Part shown: in pieces, positions 15,815-24,434 of the stretch
Position numbering within the stretch: position 1 is the stretch's first letter
Layout: each line of letters starts with the position of its first letter
Assembly (NCBI GenBank): GCA_965262315.1
Contig: CBDHFJ010000174.1
Coordinates: 1 to 60,095 of the forward strand
Direction of reading: 5' to 3'
Source: JBCCFK01 sp965262315
GTDB taxonomy: Bacteria > Actinomycetota > Acidimicrobiia > Acidimicrobiales > UBA8592
Length of the DNA: 60,095 nt
The notes under the pieces: generated by a model
The model's input: the letters and a program-made list of their open reading frames with translations, nothing else
Database searches by the model: none
What the model was told of the DNA's origin: nothing
Made by a program: the position numbers and the translations under genes

Positions 15815-16804
15815 ATGGGAACCGTCGGGATCATCGCGAGCCCGTCCGCGGGCAAAGATGTCCGGCGGTTGGTCGCCAACGCAGGCTCGGTGGGTGACGT
15901 CGACAAGATCGCCGTGATCCGCCGAGCCGCCATCGGCGCCGTCGAGGGCGGTGCCGATCGACTGCTCGTCCTGGACGACAATCGCCACTTGATCCGGCGC
16001 GCCCTCGACACCGCCCTGCCCGAGGGGGTCGAGGTTCGGATCCTGGATCTCGAACCCATGGGCAACGGTCGCGACTCCCAGCGGGCTGCCGCCGCGCTTG
16101 CCGCTGAGGGCGCCGGTGCCGTGCTCGCCTTCGGCGGTGACGGCACCTGTCGAGACGTCGCCAAGGGCTGGCTCGACGCGCCGTTGGTCCCGTTGGCCGT
16201 TGGCACCAACAACGTGTTTCCCCTCCACATCGAAGCGACGTTGGGAGGGCTGGCCGCGGGCATGGTCGCCTCGGGGCGGTTGGCACTCGCCGACGTCGCC
16301 GAACCGGCGAAGGTCATCCACGTCGAGGTCGACGGCGGTGCCGACGACCTGGCGCTGGTCGACGTGGTGCTCGTCGCCGGTGACTTCATCGGGTCTCGCG
16401 CCGTCTGGCACGTGGAGGACGTGGTCGCCGCCGTGTTCGCCATCGCCGACCCGGCATCGATCGGCCTGTCGGCCATCGGTGCGGCGTCGGTGCCCACCAC
16501 CAGGGACGACGTCGGCGGCGTGTTCGTCCGCACCGGACCCGGGGGGATCTCCGTCCGCGCAGCGATCGCTCCAGGGACCTTCGCCGACGTCCACCTCGAA
16601 GCAGCCGAGGCCCTGGCGCTCGGCGAGACCGTCGTCTTCTCCGGGCCGGGCGTCCTGGCGTTCGACGGCGAACGTGATCACGTCCTCGGTCACGGCGACC
16701 AGGTCCGTCTGACCATCGAGCGGGACGGCCCGCTCGTCATCGACCCCGTTCTCGCCACCCGCCTTGCTGCGAGTGGCACCACTCACCCCATCGAAGGAGC
16801 CTGA
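15815..16804 (+). CDS. acoX: AcoX-like ATP-NAD kinase family protein
   Basis: 329 residues with an N-terminal IIASPSAGKD and the NAD-kinase-type nucleotide motif GGDGT (107-111), followed by PLAVGTNNVFP. This is the AcoX group, found in acetoin-dehydrogenase clusters and related to NAD kinases. Its function there is not established. Its position between E1 beta (13 bp) and E2 (2 bp) is the main reason to call the complex acetoin-type. A product repairing or phosphorylating a cofactor is possible but unproven. Confidence 0.82.
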   Translation: MGTVGIIASPSAGKDVRRLVANAGSVGDVDKIAVIRRAAIGAVEGGADRLLVLDDNRHLIRRALDTALPEGVEVRILDLEPMGNGRDSQRAAAALAAEGAGAVLAFGGDGTCRDVAKGWLDAPLVPLAVGTNNVFPLHIEATLGGLAAGMVASGRLALADVAEPAKVIHVEVDGGADDLALVDVVLVAGDFIGSRAVWHVEDVVAAVFAIADPASIGLSAIGAASVPTTRDDVGGVFVRTGPGGISVRAAIAPGTFADVHLEAAEALALGETVVFSGPGVLAFDGERDHVLGHGDQVRLTIERDGPLVIDPVLATRLAASGTTHPIEGA

Positions 16805-16806
16805 TC

Positions 16807-18399
16807 GTGCCCACGCAGATCCTCATGCCGAAGCTCGGCCTCACCATGACCGAAGGGACCATCGTCGAGTGGGTGGCCGCTGAAGGGCAGCAGGTCGCCG
16901 CAGGCGACGTGGTCATGCTGATCGAGACCGACAAGGTCGAGGCCGAGGTCGAGGCCGTCGCCGACGGCGTCGTGCATCACACCGCTGGGGTCGGCGAGAC
17001 CCTCGAGCCCGGCGTGCCGGTCGGCTTGCTCCTCGGAGCGGGAGAGGCTGCGCCTGCGGGCGACGCCCCGGCCGCTCCGGTGGCCGCTCCCGAATCGGAG
17101 CCGACCGCCGAGGAGCCCGCCGCCGTGCCGGCCCCGGCAACGTCGGCGCCAGCCACCAACGTGGGTGAGGGCGGCCGCATGTTGGCGTCGCCCAACGCCA
17201 AGCGCGTCGCTGCCGAGATGGCGATCGATCTGGCCACGGTCACCGGCACCGGGCCGGGGGGTCGCATCACGTCCGAGGACGTCGAGGCAGCCGTACCTGC
17301 CAGTCGGGGCCTCGGGGGACGAATCCTGGCGTCGCCGCTCGCGAAGCGGGTGGCGGCCGAGCGGGGGATCGATCTGGCCACGGTCACGGGGACCGGGCCG
17401 GGGGGTCGCATCACGTCCGAGGACGTCGAGGTCGCACCCGTGTCGGCTCCGGCGCCTGCGTCGACCGCGGCGCCGACCGCCCCGCCAGCGGCTGCGTCAG
17501 GAGCGGCCGCTGCTGCCTCGACCGGCTCGGACCGCTTCGTGCCGTTCGCCGCGGCCAAGGCTGCCGAGCGCCTCGGCGTCGATCTCGCCTCTGTGGTCGG
17601 GTCGGGACCGGGCGGGCGGGTCAGCCGCAAGGACGTCTACGCGCACGCCCGGTCACACGGCGGCGGAGCGCCGCGTGCGGTGCAGCCCGCCGCGTCCGCC
17701 GGCCCGCAGCCGGGCGACACGGTGCCGCTCAAGGGCATGCGCGGCATCATTGCCGAACGGATGCACGGCTCGCTCCAGGAGATGGCACAGCTCACGCTGG
17801 CGATGGATGTCGACATGGACCGCTGCATCGAGCTCCGGGACCAGATGAAGGACATCGGCGCCGACGAGCTGGGCACGGTGCCCGGGTTCACCGACTTCGT
17901 GATCGCCGCCTGCGCCAAGGCACTCCAAGCACACCCGATGGCGAACGCCCAGCTCGAGGGTGACGAGATCCGGGTGCTCGAGGAGGTCAACGTCGGCATG
18001 GCGGTCGCCGTCGAGGACGGGCTCGTGGTGCCGGTCGTGCACGGCACCGATCAGCTCGGGCTGCTCGACCTGGCGATGGAGACGACGAGGCTGGCCAACG
18101 CGGCGAGGGACAAGAAGCTGTCACTGGCCGAGATGGAGGGCGGGACCTTCTCGGTCACCGCGCTCGGCATGTACGGCGTCGACATGTTCACCCCGGTGAT
18201 CAACCCGCCGAACGCCGGCATTCTCGGCGTCGGTCGCATCCGCGACGACGTCGATTGGGACGGCGACATCCCGCGCCGGGTCAAGCGCATGACGATCTCG
18301 CTCACGTGGGACCACCGGGTGCTCGACGGTGCCCCCGCCGCTGAGTTCGCGCAGTCGATCAAGCGTCACCTCGAAGCGCCGCTGCTCCTCCTCGGCTGA
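16807..18399 (+). CDS. acoC: Dihydrolipoamide acyltransferase E2 with one lipoyl and three subunit-binding domains
   Basis: 530 residues from a GTG start. The lipoyl domain is at 1-78, with the attachment Lys43 in ETDKVEAEVE. Three peripheral-subunit-binding domains follow, near 125-161, 173-209 and 245-281, each ending in a GPGGR(I/V)(T/S) motif, joined by Ala/Pro linkers. Most E2s have one. Domains 1 and 2 are almost identical, also in DNA. The catalytic domain has the DHRVLDG motif with His503 and Asp507. The protein transfers the acyl group to CoA and forms the complex core. No E3 gene is nearby. Confidence 0.92.
   Translation: MPTQILMPKLGLTMTEGTIVEWVAAEGQQVAAGDVVMLIETDKVEAEVEAVADGVVHHTAGVGETLEPGVPVGLLLGAGEAAPAGDAPAAPVAAPESEPTAEEPAAVPAPATSAPATNVGEGGRMLASPNAKRVAAEMAIDLATVTGTGPGGRITSEDVEAAVPASRGLGGRILASPLAKRVAAERGIDLATVTGTGPGGRITSEDVEVAPVSAPAPASTAAPTAPPAAASGAAAAASTGSDRFVPFAAAKAAERLGVDLASVVGSGPGGRVSRKDVYAHARSHGGGAPRAVQPAASAGPQPGDTVPLKGMRGIIAERMHGSLQEMAQLTLAMDVDMDRCIELRDQMKDIGADELGTVPGFTDFVIAACAKALQAHPMANAQLEGDEIRVLEEVNVGMAVAVEDGLVVPVVHGTDQLGLLDLAMETTRLANAARDKKLSLAEMEGGTFSVTALGMYGVDMFTPVINPPNAGILGVGRIRDDVDWDGDIPRRVKRMTISLTWDHRVLDGAPAAEFAQSIKRHLEAPLLLLG
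17182..17430 (+). repeat. Direct repeat of a subunit-binding domain inside the E2 gene
   Basis: Segments 17182-17286 and 17326-17430 align at an exact 144-bp offset (48 codons). Long blocks are identical, such as the region encoding TVTGTGPGGRITSEDVE. This marks a recent in-frame duplication. The third copy (from about 17540) is diverged. Confidence 0.85.
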
Positions 18400-18427
18400 G
18401 CCGTCGCGTCCGTCCGGGCGCGCTGTC

Positions 18428-18455
18428 GGGTTGGCGGTCCGCCGACCGCCAACCC
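18428..18455 (+). terminator. Terminator hairpin closing the E1-E2 operon
   Basis: GGGTTGGCGGTC (18428-18439), loop CGCC, then GACCGCCAACCC (18444-18455): a perfect 12-bp stem 29 nt after the E2 stop. No T-tract follows, but the geometry is that of a GC-rich actinobacterial terminator. Confidence 0.75.
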
Positions 18456-18746
18456 TCAGCTCGAGTCCTACCGGCTTCGCCGAGTAGCGCCCGTTGACGT
18501 CACGGGCTCGCCGAGGGGCGTCCGGACCGCGGGGTTCCGCCATTGGATGGGTCCCGCCGATCGTGTGCGTTCGCTCGCCAAGCCGTCGTGCACGGACCGA
18601 ACGTAGTGACCGATGGCACTCGTCTCAATGGGTAGGACGACCCCTCCGGCCCCTCCGACTCGCCCTGATCGCGCCATGCGTGGTGCCGCCGCCACCCCCG
18701 GTGTCGGCCTGTCCGCTCCGGACGCCGCGTCGAATCGCGGACAGGT
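18456..18746. other. Non-coding stretch between convergent genes
   Basis: About 290 bp after the terminator and before the stop of the carboxyltransferase gene. Short open frames on both strands lack a ribosome binding site and a protein-like composition. No tRNA cloverleaf or known RNA was recognised. There is a small GGC-TTCG-CC hairpin near 18475 and a CCCCTCCGGCCCCTCCG repeat near 18642-18660. Confidence 0.4.
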
Positions 18747-20297
18747 TCAGGGGCGGAAGCCCCAGGAGGTGGGCCCGGGTGTGAGCGTGCGGCGAACCAG
18801 GCGAACCCAGTCACAGAGCATGGGGCGCGTGTCACGAGGGTCGATGATCTGTTCGATCTCGTAGAACTCGGCCGATCGATGGGGTGACCGGACCCGGTTG
18901 AGTCGCTCGGTGATCGCTGCCTTGAGGCCGTCGGGATCATCGGATTCCGCGAGCTCGGCCTTGTACGCCACTTCGAGGCCGCCCTCGATCGGAAGCGAAC
19001 CCCAGTCACCGGACGGCCATGCGACCCGCATCGAGTTGCTGCCGGGCTTCTTGTTGGACGCGCCGGCCACGCCGAAGGCCTTCCGCACCACCACGGTGCA
19101 GTACGGGACCCGGGCCTGACGAAGGGCGACGAGCGCCATCGACCCGTAGCGGATGGTGGACTCCTGCTCGGAGGTCTTGCCGATGAGGAAGCCCGGGCAG
19201 TCCTCGAGGTGGATGACGGGCAACTGGAACAGCGATGCCACATCCACCAGTCGGATGAGCTTCCGGCACGCGTCGGCGGTCCAGCCACCGCCGTAGATCA
19301 TGGGATCCTCGGCGTAGATGGCCACGGGCACTCCGTCCATTCGAGCCAGGCCACCGATGATCGACGTGCCCCACCCGGCGCCGATCTCGAAGAAGCTGTC
19401 TCGGTCGACGACGGCACCGATGATCGACCGCATGTCGTACGCCTGACGAGCTGCCCGCGGTATGGCCTCGATGAGCCAGTCCTCACGGCGGCCGGGGTCG
19501 TCGCCCCAGTCCTCGATCGGTGGGAGCTCGTCGACGCTGGTCGGGAGGTACGACAGGAACTGCAGCGCCCGCTCGAACGCCTCCTGCTCGGAGTCGACGA
19601 CGTCGTCGATGGCCCCGTTTCGGGTGTGGATGTCGGCGTGGCCGAGCTCCTCCTTGGCCACCGCGCCCAGGCCCGCCTGTTCCACCAGCGCCGGGCCGGC
19701 GATCATCATCTGGGAGGTGTCCCGGACCATGACCGAGTAGTGGCACGTCGTGGCCCGGGCCGCCCCCATGCCGGCCACCGATCCCAGCACCAGGGACACC
19801 GACGGGGCCACGTCGAGGTGGTCGATCACGGTCTCCCAGCCGGCGAGCTCGGGGATGTAGGTCCGGCCCGCCATCTCGATGGTCTTGACCGAGCCGCCAC
19901 CGGACATGCCGTCCAGGAGTCGGACGTGCGGGAGTCGCATCTCGGTGGCGATGGACTCCGACGCGGTGCGCTTGCCCGAGATCGAGGCGTCGTTGCTGCC
20001 ACCCCGGACCGTGAAGTCGTCGCCCGACACCACGGCCGGTCGTCCGTCGAGTTCGGCCAGACCGAACACGAAGTTGGACGGCATGAAGTCCACGAGGTTG
20101 CCGGCGTCATCGTAGGTGGCGACCCCCGCGGTCTTGCCGAGTTCCCAGAAGGACCCCTTGTCGACGATGGCTTCGAGTCGTTCCCGTACGGTCTGTTTGC
20201 CGAAGAAGTGTTGGCGTTCGACCTTGTCGTGTCCGCCGAGCTCCTCGGCGAGCGCCTCGCGTCGGCGCAGCTCCTCGAGCTCGGGCTCCCAACCCAT
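18747..20297 (-). CDS. Acyl-CoA carboxylase carboxyltransferase (beta) subunit
   Basis: 516 residues. Carboxyltransferase marks are ARERL-like VRERLEAIVDKGSFWELG, a GDDFTVRGGS loop, LLDGMSGGGSVKTIE, VLGSVAGMGAARATTC (first oxyanion loop), GAGWGTSIIGGLARMDG and a second half with HLEDCPGFLIGKTSEQ and FGVAGASNKKPG. It transfers CO2 between biotin and an acyl-CoA. No biotin carboxylase or biotin carrier gene is adjacent, so the partner subunit is elsewhere. Its ATG shares one base with the stop of the upstream GNAT gene (TGATG), so they are coupled. Confidence 0.88.
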   Translation of the reverse strand: MGWEPELEELRRREALAEELGGHDKVERQHFFGKQTVRERLEAIVDKGSFWELGKTAGVATYDDAGNLVDFMPSNFVFGLAELDGRPAVVSGDDFTVRGGSNDASISGKRTASESIATEMRLPHVRLLDGMSGGGSVKTIEMAGRTYIPELAGWETVIDHLDVAPSVSLVLGSVAGMGAARATTCHYSVMVRDTSQMMIAGPALVEQAGLGAVAKEELGHADIHTRNGAIDDVVDSEQEAFERALQFLSYLPTSVDELPPIEDWGDDPGRREDWLIEAIPRAARQAYDMRSIIGAVVDRDSFFEIGAGWGTSIIGGLARMDGVPVAIYAEDPMIYGGGWTADACRKLIRLVDVASLFQLPVIHLEDCPGFLIGKTSEQESTIRYGSMALVALRQARVPYCTVVVRKAFGVAGASNKKPGSNSMRVAWPSGDWGSLPIEGGLEVAYKAELAESDDPDGLKAAITERLNRVRSPHRSAEFYEIEQIIDPRDTRPMLCDWVRLVRRTLTPGPTSWGFRP

Positions 20298-20755
20298 CAG
20301 GTGAGGTCCTTCTCCATGAAGACCGAGTGCGGATTCGGGTCGGCGATCCAACCGCCGAAGCGTTGATAGCCGGCCTGGCCGTAGAGGCCGAGAGCATCGG
20401 GTTGGCGGTCGCCTGCTTCGAGCACGATGCGATTCACACCCATGTCGGCCGCCTCGGCCTCGAGCGTCGCCAGCAGCAGTCGCCCGATCCCGTCTCCACG
20501 CGCCGACGGCAGGACGTACATGCGAAGGATCTCTGCCGTGGCGTCGTCCAGCCGGCGCACAGCGCCGCACCCGATGGCGCGGCGATCACGGTACGCGATG
20601 AGGATGGACCCCGTGCCGGCCGCCTCGTCGTCGCCGAACGGCGGTGGGTACGGGTGGTCGGGGTACAGGCCCATGAGCTCGGCGTCGAGGTCCTCGAGCA
20701 GCTTGCGAGCCGTCGGACTCTCGAGCGAGGTCGTCATCAGCGACGTGGTGCTCAT
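20297..20755 (-). CDS. GNAT family N-acetyltransferase
   Basis: 152 residues. The acetyl-CoA site is in ILRMYVLPSARGDGIGRLLLATLEAEA, where RGDGIG is the Q/RxxGxG/A pyrophosphate loop. NRIVLEAGDRQPDALGLYGQAGYQRFGG is the usual motif-B end. It acetylates a small amine or protein; substrate unknown. It is translationally coupled to the downstream carboxyltransferase by a TGATG overlap. Confidence 0.9.
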   Translation of the reverse strand: MSTTSLMTTSLESPTARKLLEDLDAELMGLYPDHPYPPPFGDDEAAGTGSILIAYRDRRAIGCGAVRRLDDATAEILRMYVLPSARGDGIGRLLLATLEAEAADMGVNRIVLEAGDRQPDALGLYGQAGYQRFGGWIADPNPHSVFMEKDLT

Positions 20756-20783
20756 GGGGGACGACCGTAGTGCGTGGTCCCTG

Positions 20784-20812
20784 CGGGGCCCACAACGCCG
20801 CCGCGGGCCCCG
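20784..20812 (-). terminator. Hairpin downstream of the YceI gene
   Basis: CGGGGCCC (20784-20791) and GGGCCCCG (20805-20812) form an 8-bp stem with a 13-nt loop, directly after the YceI stop on the minus strand. It would separate YceI from the GNAT gene downstream. Confidence 0.5.
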
Positions 20813-20813
20813 G

Positions 20814-21368
20814 TCAGTCGGACCGGTGGCGCAGCGTCAGCTCGGAGGTGAACCGGATGAGGTCGGCGTCGGGCTGCGCACGGGTCTCGGGATCGAGCGG
20901 CTCCCGCAAGCCGAACGCGGCTCGGCTGACGTGGCCTGTCGCCTGGACACCCATGAACTGGACCCCGGCCGCCGTCGTGATCGGTGAGCTGATCGACGCG
21001 ACGACCGTCACCAGATGTGTCATGCCATTGATCACCAGGCGTCCATACACGGTGAACGCCTCGCCTTCGGGCACGATCTCGGAGCTCCGGTACCTGATGG
21101 TCGGGTGATTCTCGACGTCGAGGAAGTCCATCGACGTGATCATGAGGTCGCGGACCTCGTCGTTGGTGTCGACGCTGGCCGCGTCGATCTCGAAGTCGAA
21201 ACGCTCGATCAGCCCACCCTCGGCGACGACCGCGGATGCACGATGTTGTCGGAACACCCCGGTGACCCGACCGACGCCGAGAAACGGCACCGAGAAGTGC
21301 AGGCTCGAATGTTCCGGATCACTTGCCCAGAGCCCGGGCTGGAGCTCGATCGCTGTCGCAGTGTGCAT
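20814..21368 (-). CDS. YceI family protein
   Basis: 184 residues from MHTATAIEL. YceI lipocalin-like marks are LWASDPEHSSLHFSVPFLGVGRVTGVF, FDFEIDAASVDTNDEVRDL, SMDFLDVENHPTIRYRS, TVYGRLVINGMTHLV and SRAAFGLREPL. Family members bind polyisoprenoids or amphiphiles. No signal peptide is seen with this start. A longer frame from 21461 adds a Cys-rich stretch (ACSRCADCAPRRG) that is not typical of the family. AGGA just before 21368 supports the shorter form. Confidence 0.88.
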   Translation of the reverse strand: MHTATAIELQPGLWASDPEHSSLHFSVPFLGVGRVTGVFRQHRASAVVAEGGLIERFDFEIDAASVDTNDEVRDLMITSMDFLDVENHPTIRYRSSEIVPEGEAFTVYGRLVINGMTHLVTVVASISSPITTAAGVQFMGVQATGHVSRAAFGLREPLDPETRAQPDADLIRFTSELTLRHRSD

Positions 21369-21599
21369 GCGTTGTCCTCGCCGGGGCGCGCAGTCGGCAC
21401 AGCGAGAGCACGCTCCCCTGCTGTCTGGAGACGCGCCCGCAAGCATCGTCTCGTTTCCCACCTGTCGCGGAGATTAACAGTTGAACGACTGGGGGTGGAG
21501 GTTCGCCGGACAGCGTCCGGTCGGAGGTGGTCGCGGATGTCGGGTGGGAGCCCCCCACGCGCGATACTCGGACCGTTTCACGACTCGAGGGGGATCACC

Positions 21600-22214
21600 A
21601 TGTTGGACATCGCGATGGCGCTGCGCCTGAAGGGCATGGCCTCACCCGAGGGCATCGCCGAGGCCACCGGGGTCGATGTCGGCGAGGTCACCGCTGCCCT
21701 GGCGAGCATGGTCGAGGCCGAGCACGCATCGGAGAGTCCACGCGGCCACCGGCTGACGCCCGAGGGCAAAGCGTGGCTGGACGGCCTCCTCGACGAGGAG
21801 CGCGCAGGTGTCGACGCCACGGCGATGGACCGGGTCTACGAGCGGTTCTGCGACCACAACGCCGACTTCAAGCAGCTCGTCACCGACTGGCAGATCAAGA
21901 TGGTCGACGGCGAGCAGCAGATGAACGACCACACCGACGCGGCCTACGACGCTGCCATCATCGACCGTCTCGGGACTCTGGACGAGGCGGTGACGCCGGT
22001 CTTCACCGACGCCGCGGCGTTGGCGCCGCGGCTCGGTCGGTACCTCGACCGGTTCGCCGAGGCCCTCGCCGCCGTCCGGGGCGGGGACCAGTCGATGCTG
22101 GCGGCGCCGCTCAAGGACAGCTACCACACCGTCTGGTTCGAGATGCACGAAGAGCTCATCCTGCTCAGCGGTCGCAACCGGGCCGATGAGGCCGCCGCCG
22201 GTCGCGGCGCGTGA
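21600..22214 (+). CDS. Hypothetical protein with N-terminal winged-helix-like domain
   Basis: 204 residues. The first 60 (ALRLKGMASPEGIAEATGVDVGEVTAALASMVEAEHAS, then a HRLTPEGKAWL wing) look like a MarR/winged-helix reader. The rest is helical with the conserved-looking FCDHNADFKQLVTDWQI and SYHTVWFEMHEELILLSGR. I know no function for this type. The start follows a purine-rich GAGGGGGATCACC. It overlaps the acyltransferase gene by 4 bp (GTGA). Confidence 0.75.
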   Translation: MLDIAMALRLKGMASPEGIAEATGVDVGEVTAALASMVEAEHASESPRGHRLTPEGKAWLDGLLDEERAGVDATAMDRVYERFCDHNADFKQLVTDWQIKMVDGEQQMNDHTDAAYDAAIIDRLGTLDEAVTPVFTDAAALAPRLGRYLDRFAEALAAVRGGDQSMLAAPLKDSYHTVWFEMHEELILLSGRNRADEAAAGRGA

Positions 22215-22804
22215 GTCCTCGCCCGACCACGGGCGATCTCGCACTCGGTGCGTACGAGTGGGTCGCTCGTCGGGCCGCGATCCGATCGGGGAGTCGGCGC
22301 GCCGGGCGGTTCGCATCCTTCGGGCACAACTCCACCATCTGCTTCCCGCCGGCCGCGCTGTTCGGCGAGCACGCGATCCACGTCGGTGACGACACCCTCG
22401 TCGGCCCTCGGGTGTCGCTCAGCGCCGGGATGGGGCCCGGCCAGGACCTGGTGAGCGACCGGATCGTCGACATCGGCAACCGGGTCTTGATCGGTCGGGG
22501 GTCGAGCATCGTCGCGCACCTCGAGATCGTCATCGAGGACGAGGTCTTCTTCGGGCCCAACGTGTACGTGACCGACCAGAACCACGGCTTCGACGACCTC
22601 GACCTGCCGATCGGGCGCCAGACCATGCCGGAGCAACCGGTGCGGATCGGATGGGGCTCGTGGCTGGGCACCAACAGCGTCGTGCTACCGGGGGTGACCA
22701 TCGGGCGGCGTGTCGCGGTGGGCGCCGGCGCTGTCGTCACCACCGACCTTCCCGACAACAGCGTTGCCGTGGGAGCACCGGCCCGCGTGGTGAAGCAGTA
22801 TTGA
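22211..22804 (+). CDS. Acyltransferase with left-handed beta-helix (hexapeptide repeats)
   Basis: 197 residues from a GTG overlapping the preceding stop. Hexapeptide turns run from IHVGDDTLVGPRV through VDIGNRVLIGRGSSIVAHLEIVI to FFGPNVYVTDQNHGFDD, with a final LGTNSVVLPGVTIGRRVAVGAGAVVTTDLP and VAVGAPARVVK. This is the xenobiotic/maltose-type acetyltransferase ending. It forms trimers and uses acyl-CoA to acylate a hydroxyl or amine. Substrate unknown. Confidence 0.9.
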   Translation: MSPRPTTGDLALGAYEWVARRAAIRSGSRRAGRFASFGHNSTICFPPAALFGEHAIHVGDDTLVGPRVSLSAGMGPGQDLVSDRIVDIGNRVLIGRGSSIVAHLEIVIEDEVFFGPNVYVTDQNHGFDDLDLPIGRQTMPEQPVRIGWGSWLGTNSVVLPGVTIGRRVAVGAGAVVTTDLPDNSVAVGAPARVVKQY

Positions 22805-22829
22805 CCGACCTCGAGGAAAGGGACCCGTC

Positions 22830-23633
22830 ATGACCACCCAAGCTGTCGAAGCGCTCCGTGCGATCCACGAGCGTGTCGAGCATCTCGTCAACACGCTCGG
22901 TCCCGACGACTGGTCGGCGGCCAGCCTGTGCGAGGGCTGGCGCGTGCAGGACGTGTTCGCCCACATGTCGTCGAACATGAAGGAGACGGTGGAGCCCACG
23001 CCGCCACCTGCCGAGGGGGCACCCGACCTGCCCGCCGAGGTGGCGATGGAAGCCCTGGTCGAACCCCGGCGGGACTGGACGCCCCAGCAGCTGCTCGACG
23101 AGTACTCGCAGTACTTCGAGGGCTGGCTGGCAGCGATGGCGGCGATGCAGGAGGAGCCGACGGCGTCGACGGTCGCGCCGCTCGCCGACCTCGGGTCGCA
23201 CCCGCTCCACATGGTCGCCAACGCGTTCGCCTTCGACCACTACTGCCATCTCTACATCGACGTGCTTGCGCCCCAGGGGCCGCTCGCGGTCGAGGTCGCT
23301 CCGCCCTCCGACGACATCGTCCGCCCCGGGATCGACTGGATGATCGCGGGCATGCCCCAGATGCAGCCGGTCGAGCTGGCTGCCGCAGTCTCGGCGCCGA
23401 TCCGCCTGGAGCTCACGGGTGTGGGCGGAGGGAGTTGGCTCCTCACACCCGCGACCGAGGGCGGGATGATCGGCGTCGTCGAGCATGGCGGCGAGGGGGC
23501 AGCCACGGTGACCTCGAGCGCCCACGACTTCGTCAGCTGGGGCACCAAGCGCAGTAACTGGCGAGATTCCTGTCAGCTCGATGGTGATCTCGCGGCCGCC
23601 GAGTCCTTCCTCGACACCGTCAACATCATCTAG
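22830..23633 (+). CDS. Maleylpyruvate isomerase family mycothiol-dependent-type enzyme
   Basis: 267 residues. The N-terminal DinB-like metal domain has WSAASLCEGWRVQDVFAHM and a second metal-ligand helix with FAFDHYCHLYID. A C-terminal domain follows (IRLELTGVGGGSWLL, then SSAHDFVSWGTKR). This arrangement is typical of actinobacterial MDMPI proteins, some of which use mycothiol. Substrate unknown. It starts 25 bp after the acyltransferase stop and ends head-to-head with an SDR on the other strand. Confidence 0.85.
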   Translation: MTTQAVEALRAIHERVEHLVNTLGPDDWSAASLCEGWRVQDVFAHMSSNMKETVEPTPPPAEGAPDLPAEVAMEALVEPRRDWTPQQLLDEYSQYFEGWLAAMAAMQEEPTASTVAPLADLGSHPLHMVANAFAFDHYCHLYIDVLAPQGPLAVEVAPPSDDIVRPGIDWMIAGMPQMQPVELAAAVSAPIRLELTGVGGGSWLLTPATEGGMIGVVEHGGEGAATVTSSAHDFVSWGTKRSNWRDSCQLDGDLAAAESFLDTVNII

Positions 23634-23664
23634 TCGGGCGCGCCGACCACGGAGGCGCGACCCC

Positions 23665-24423
23665 TCAGAGGTTGAAGTCGGGGGGCGTGAACTGGCCGGT
23701 GTTGGCGGAGATGCCGCCATCGACGGGCAGGTGGGCGCCGGTGACGAAGCTGGCCTTGGTCGACAGCAGCCAGCTGTGGGCCGCGCCCAACTCGTCGGCC
23801 CCGCCCCAGCGCTGGAGCGGGATGCGACGCCGCATGTCTTCCTTGCCCGGCCCCTCGAAACCGGTGGTCATGCCCGTCTCGGTCGGCCCGGGACAGACCG
23901 CGTTGATGCGGATGCCGCGCCCCGCGAGGTCCATCGATGCCGAGCGGACGAAGTTGATGACCGCGGCCTTCGAGGTGTTGTAGACCCACATCCCAGGGTC
24001 GCCGCGCATGCCCGAGGTGGACGCGGTGACGGTGATCGCCGATCCGGGGCGCATCGAACGGGCGGCGGCCCGCACGCCGAGCACCACGCCACGGACGTTG
24101 ACGTCCATCGTGGTGTCGTAGCTGTCGAGCGGGCCGTCGAAGAGGTCGGCGCGCATGGCCACACCGGCATTGAGCGCGGCGCCGTCGAGCCGACCGAAGC
24201 GTTCCATGGCGGTGGCGACGGCCGCGTCGTTGTCGGCTGCGCTGGTCGCGTCGCCGATGACCACGGCCACATCGTCGTTGCCGTCAGCCCAGGAGAAGTC
24301 GGCCGACGGGAGGTCGGATGCCACGACGCGGCCGCCCTCGGCGATGACTTCCTCGACGGTGGCCCGGCCGATTCCCGACGCCGCGCCCGTCACCCACACC
24401 ACTCGTCCGTCATGCAATCCCAT
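23665..24423 (-). CDS. SDR family oxidoreductase
   Basis: 252 residues with TGAASGIG (12-19), a TASTSGMRG serine region, YNTSK, and VCPGPTETGM before a C-terminal SFVTGAHLPVDGG. It is an NAD(P)-dependent dehydrogenase/reductase whose substrate cannot be read from sequence. It lies 11 bp downstream of the TIM-barrel gene on the same strand, which suggests one transcript. Confidence 0.9.
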   Translation of the reverse strand: MGLHDGRVVWVTGAASGIGRATVEEVIAEGGRVVASDLPSADFSWADGNDDVAVVIGDATSAADNDAAVATAMERFGRLDGAALNAGVAMRADLFDGPLDSYDTTMDVNVRGVVLGVRAAARSMRPGSAITVTASTSGMRGDPGMWVYNTSKAAVINFVRSASMDLAGRGIRINAVCPGPTETGMTTGFEGPGKEDMRRRIPLQRWGGADELGAAHSWLLSTKASFVTGAHLPVDGGISANTGQFTPPDFNL

Positions 24424-24434
24424 GCCGCCTGACC

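Noticed and set aside
18460..18500. tRNA-like TCGAGTCC stretch after the operon terminator
   Set aside because: No acceptor stem or anticodon arm could be paired around it.
18494..18784. Open frame of 96 codons in the non-coding gap
   Set aside because: Composition is Pro/Arg/Ser-rich, there is no ribosome binding site, and it runs into the carboxyltransferase gene.
20814..21461. Longer YceI form with a Cys-rich N-terminal extension
   Set aside because: The extension is not typical of the family and AGGA precedes the shorter start, so 21368 was preferred.
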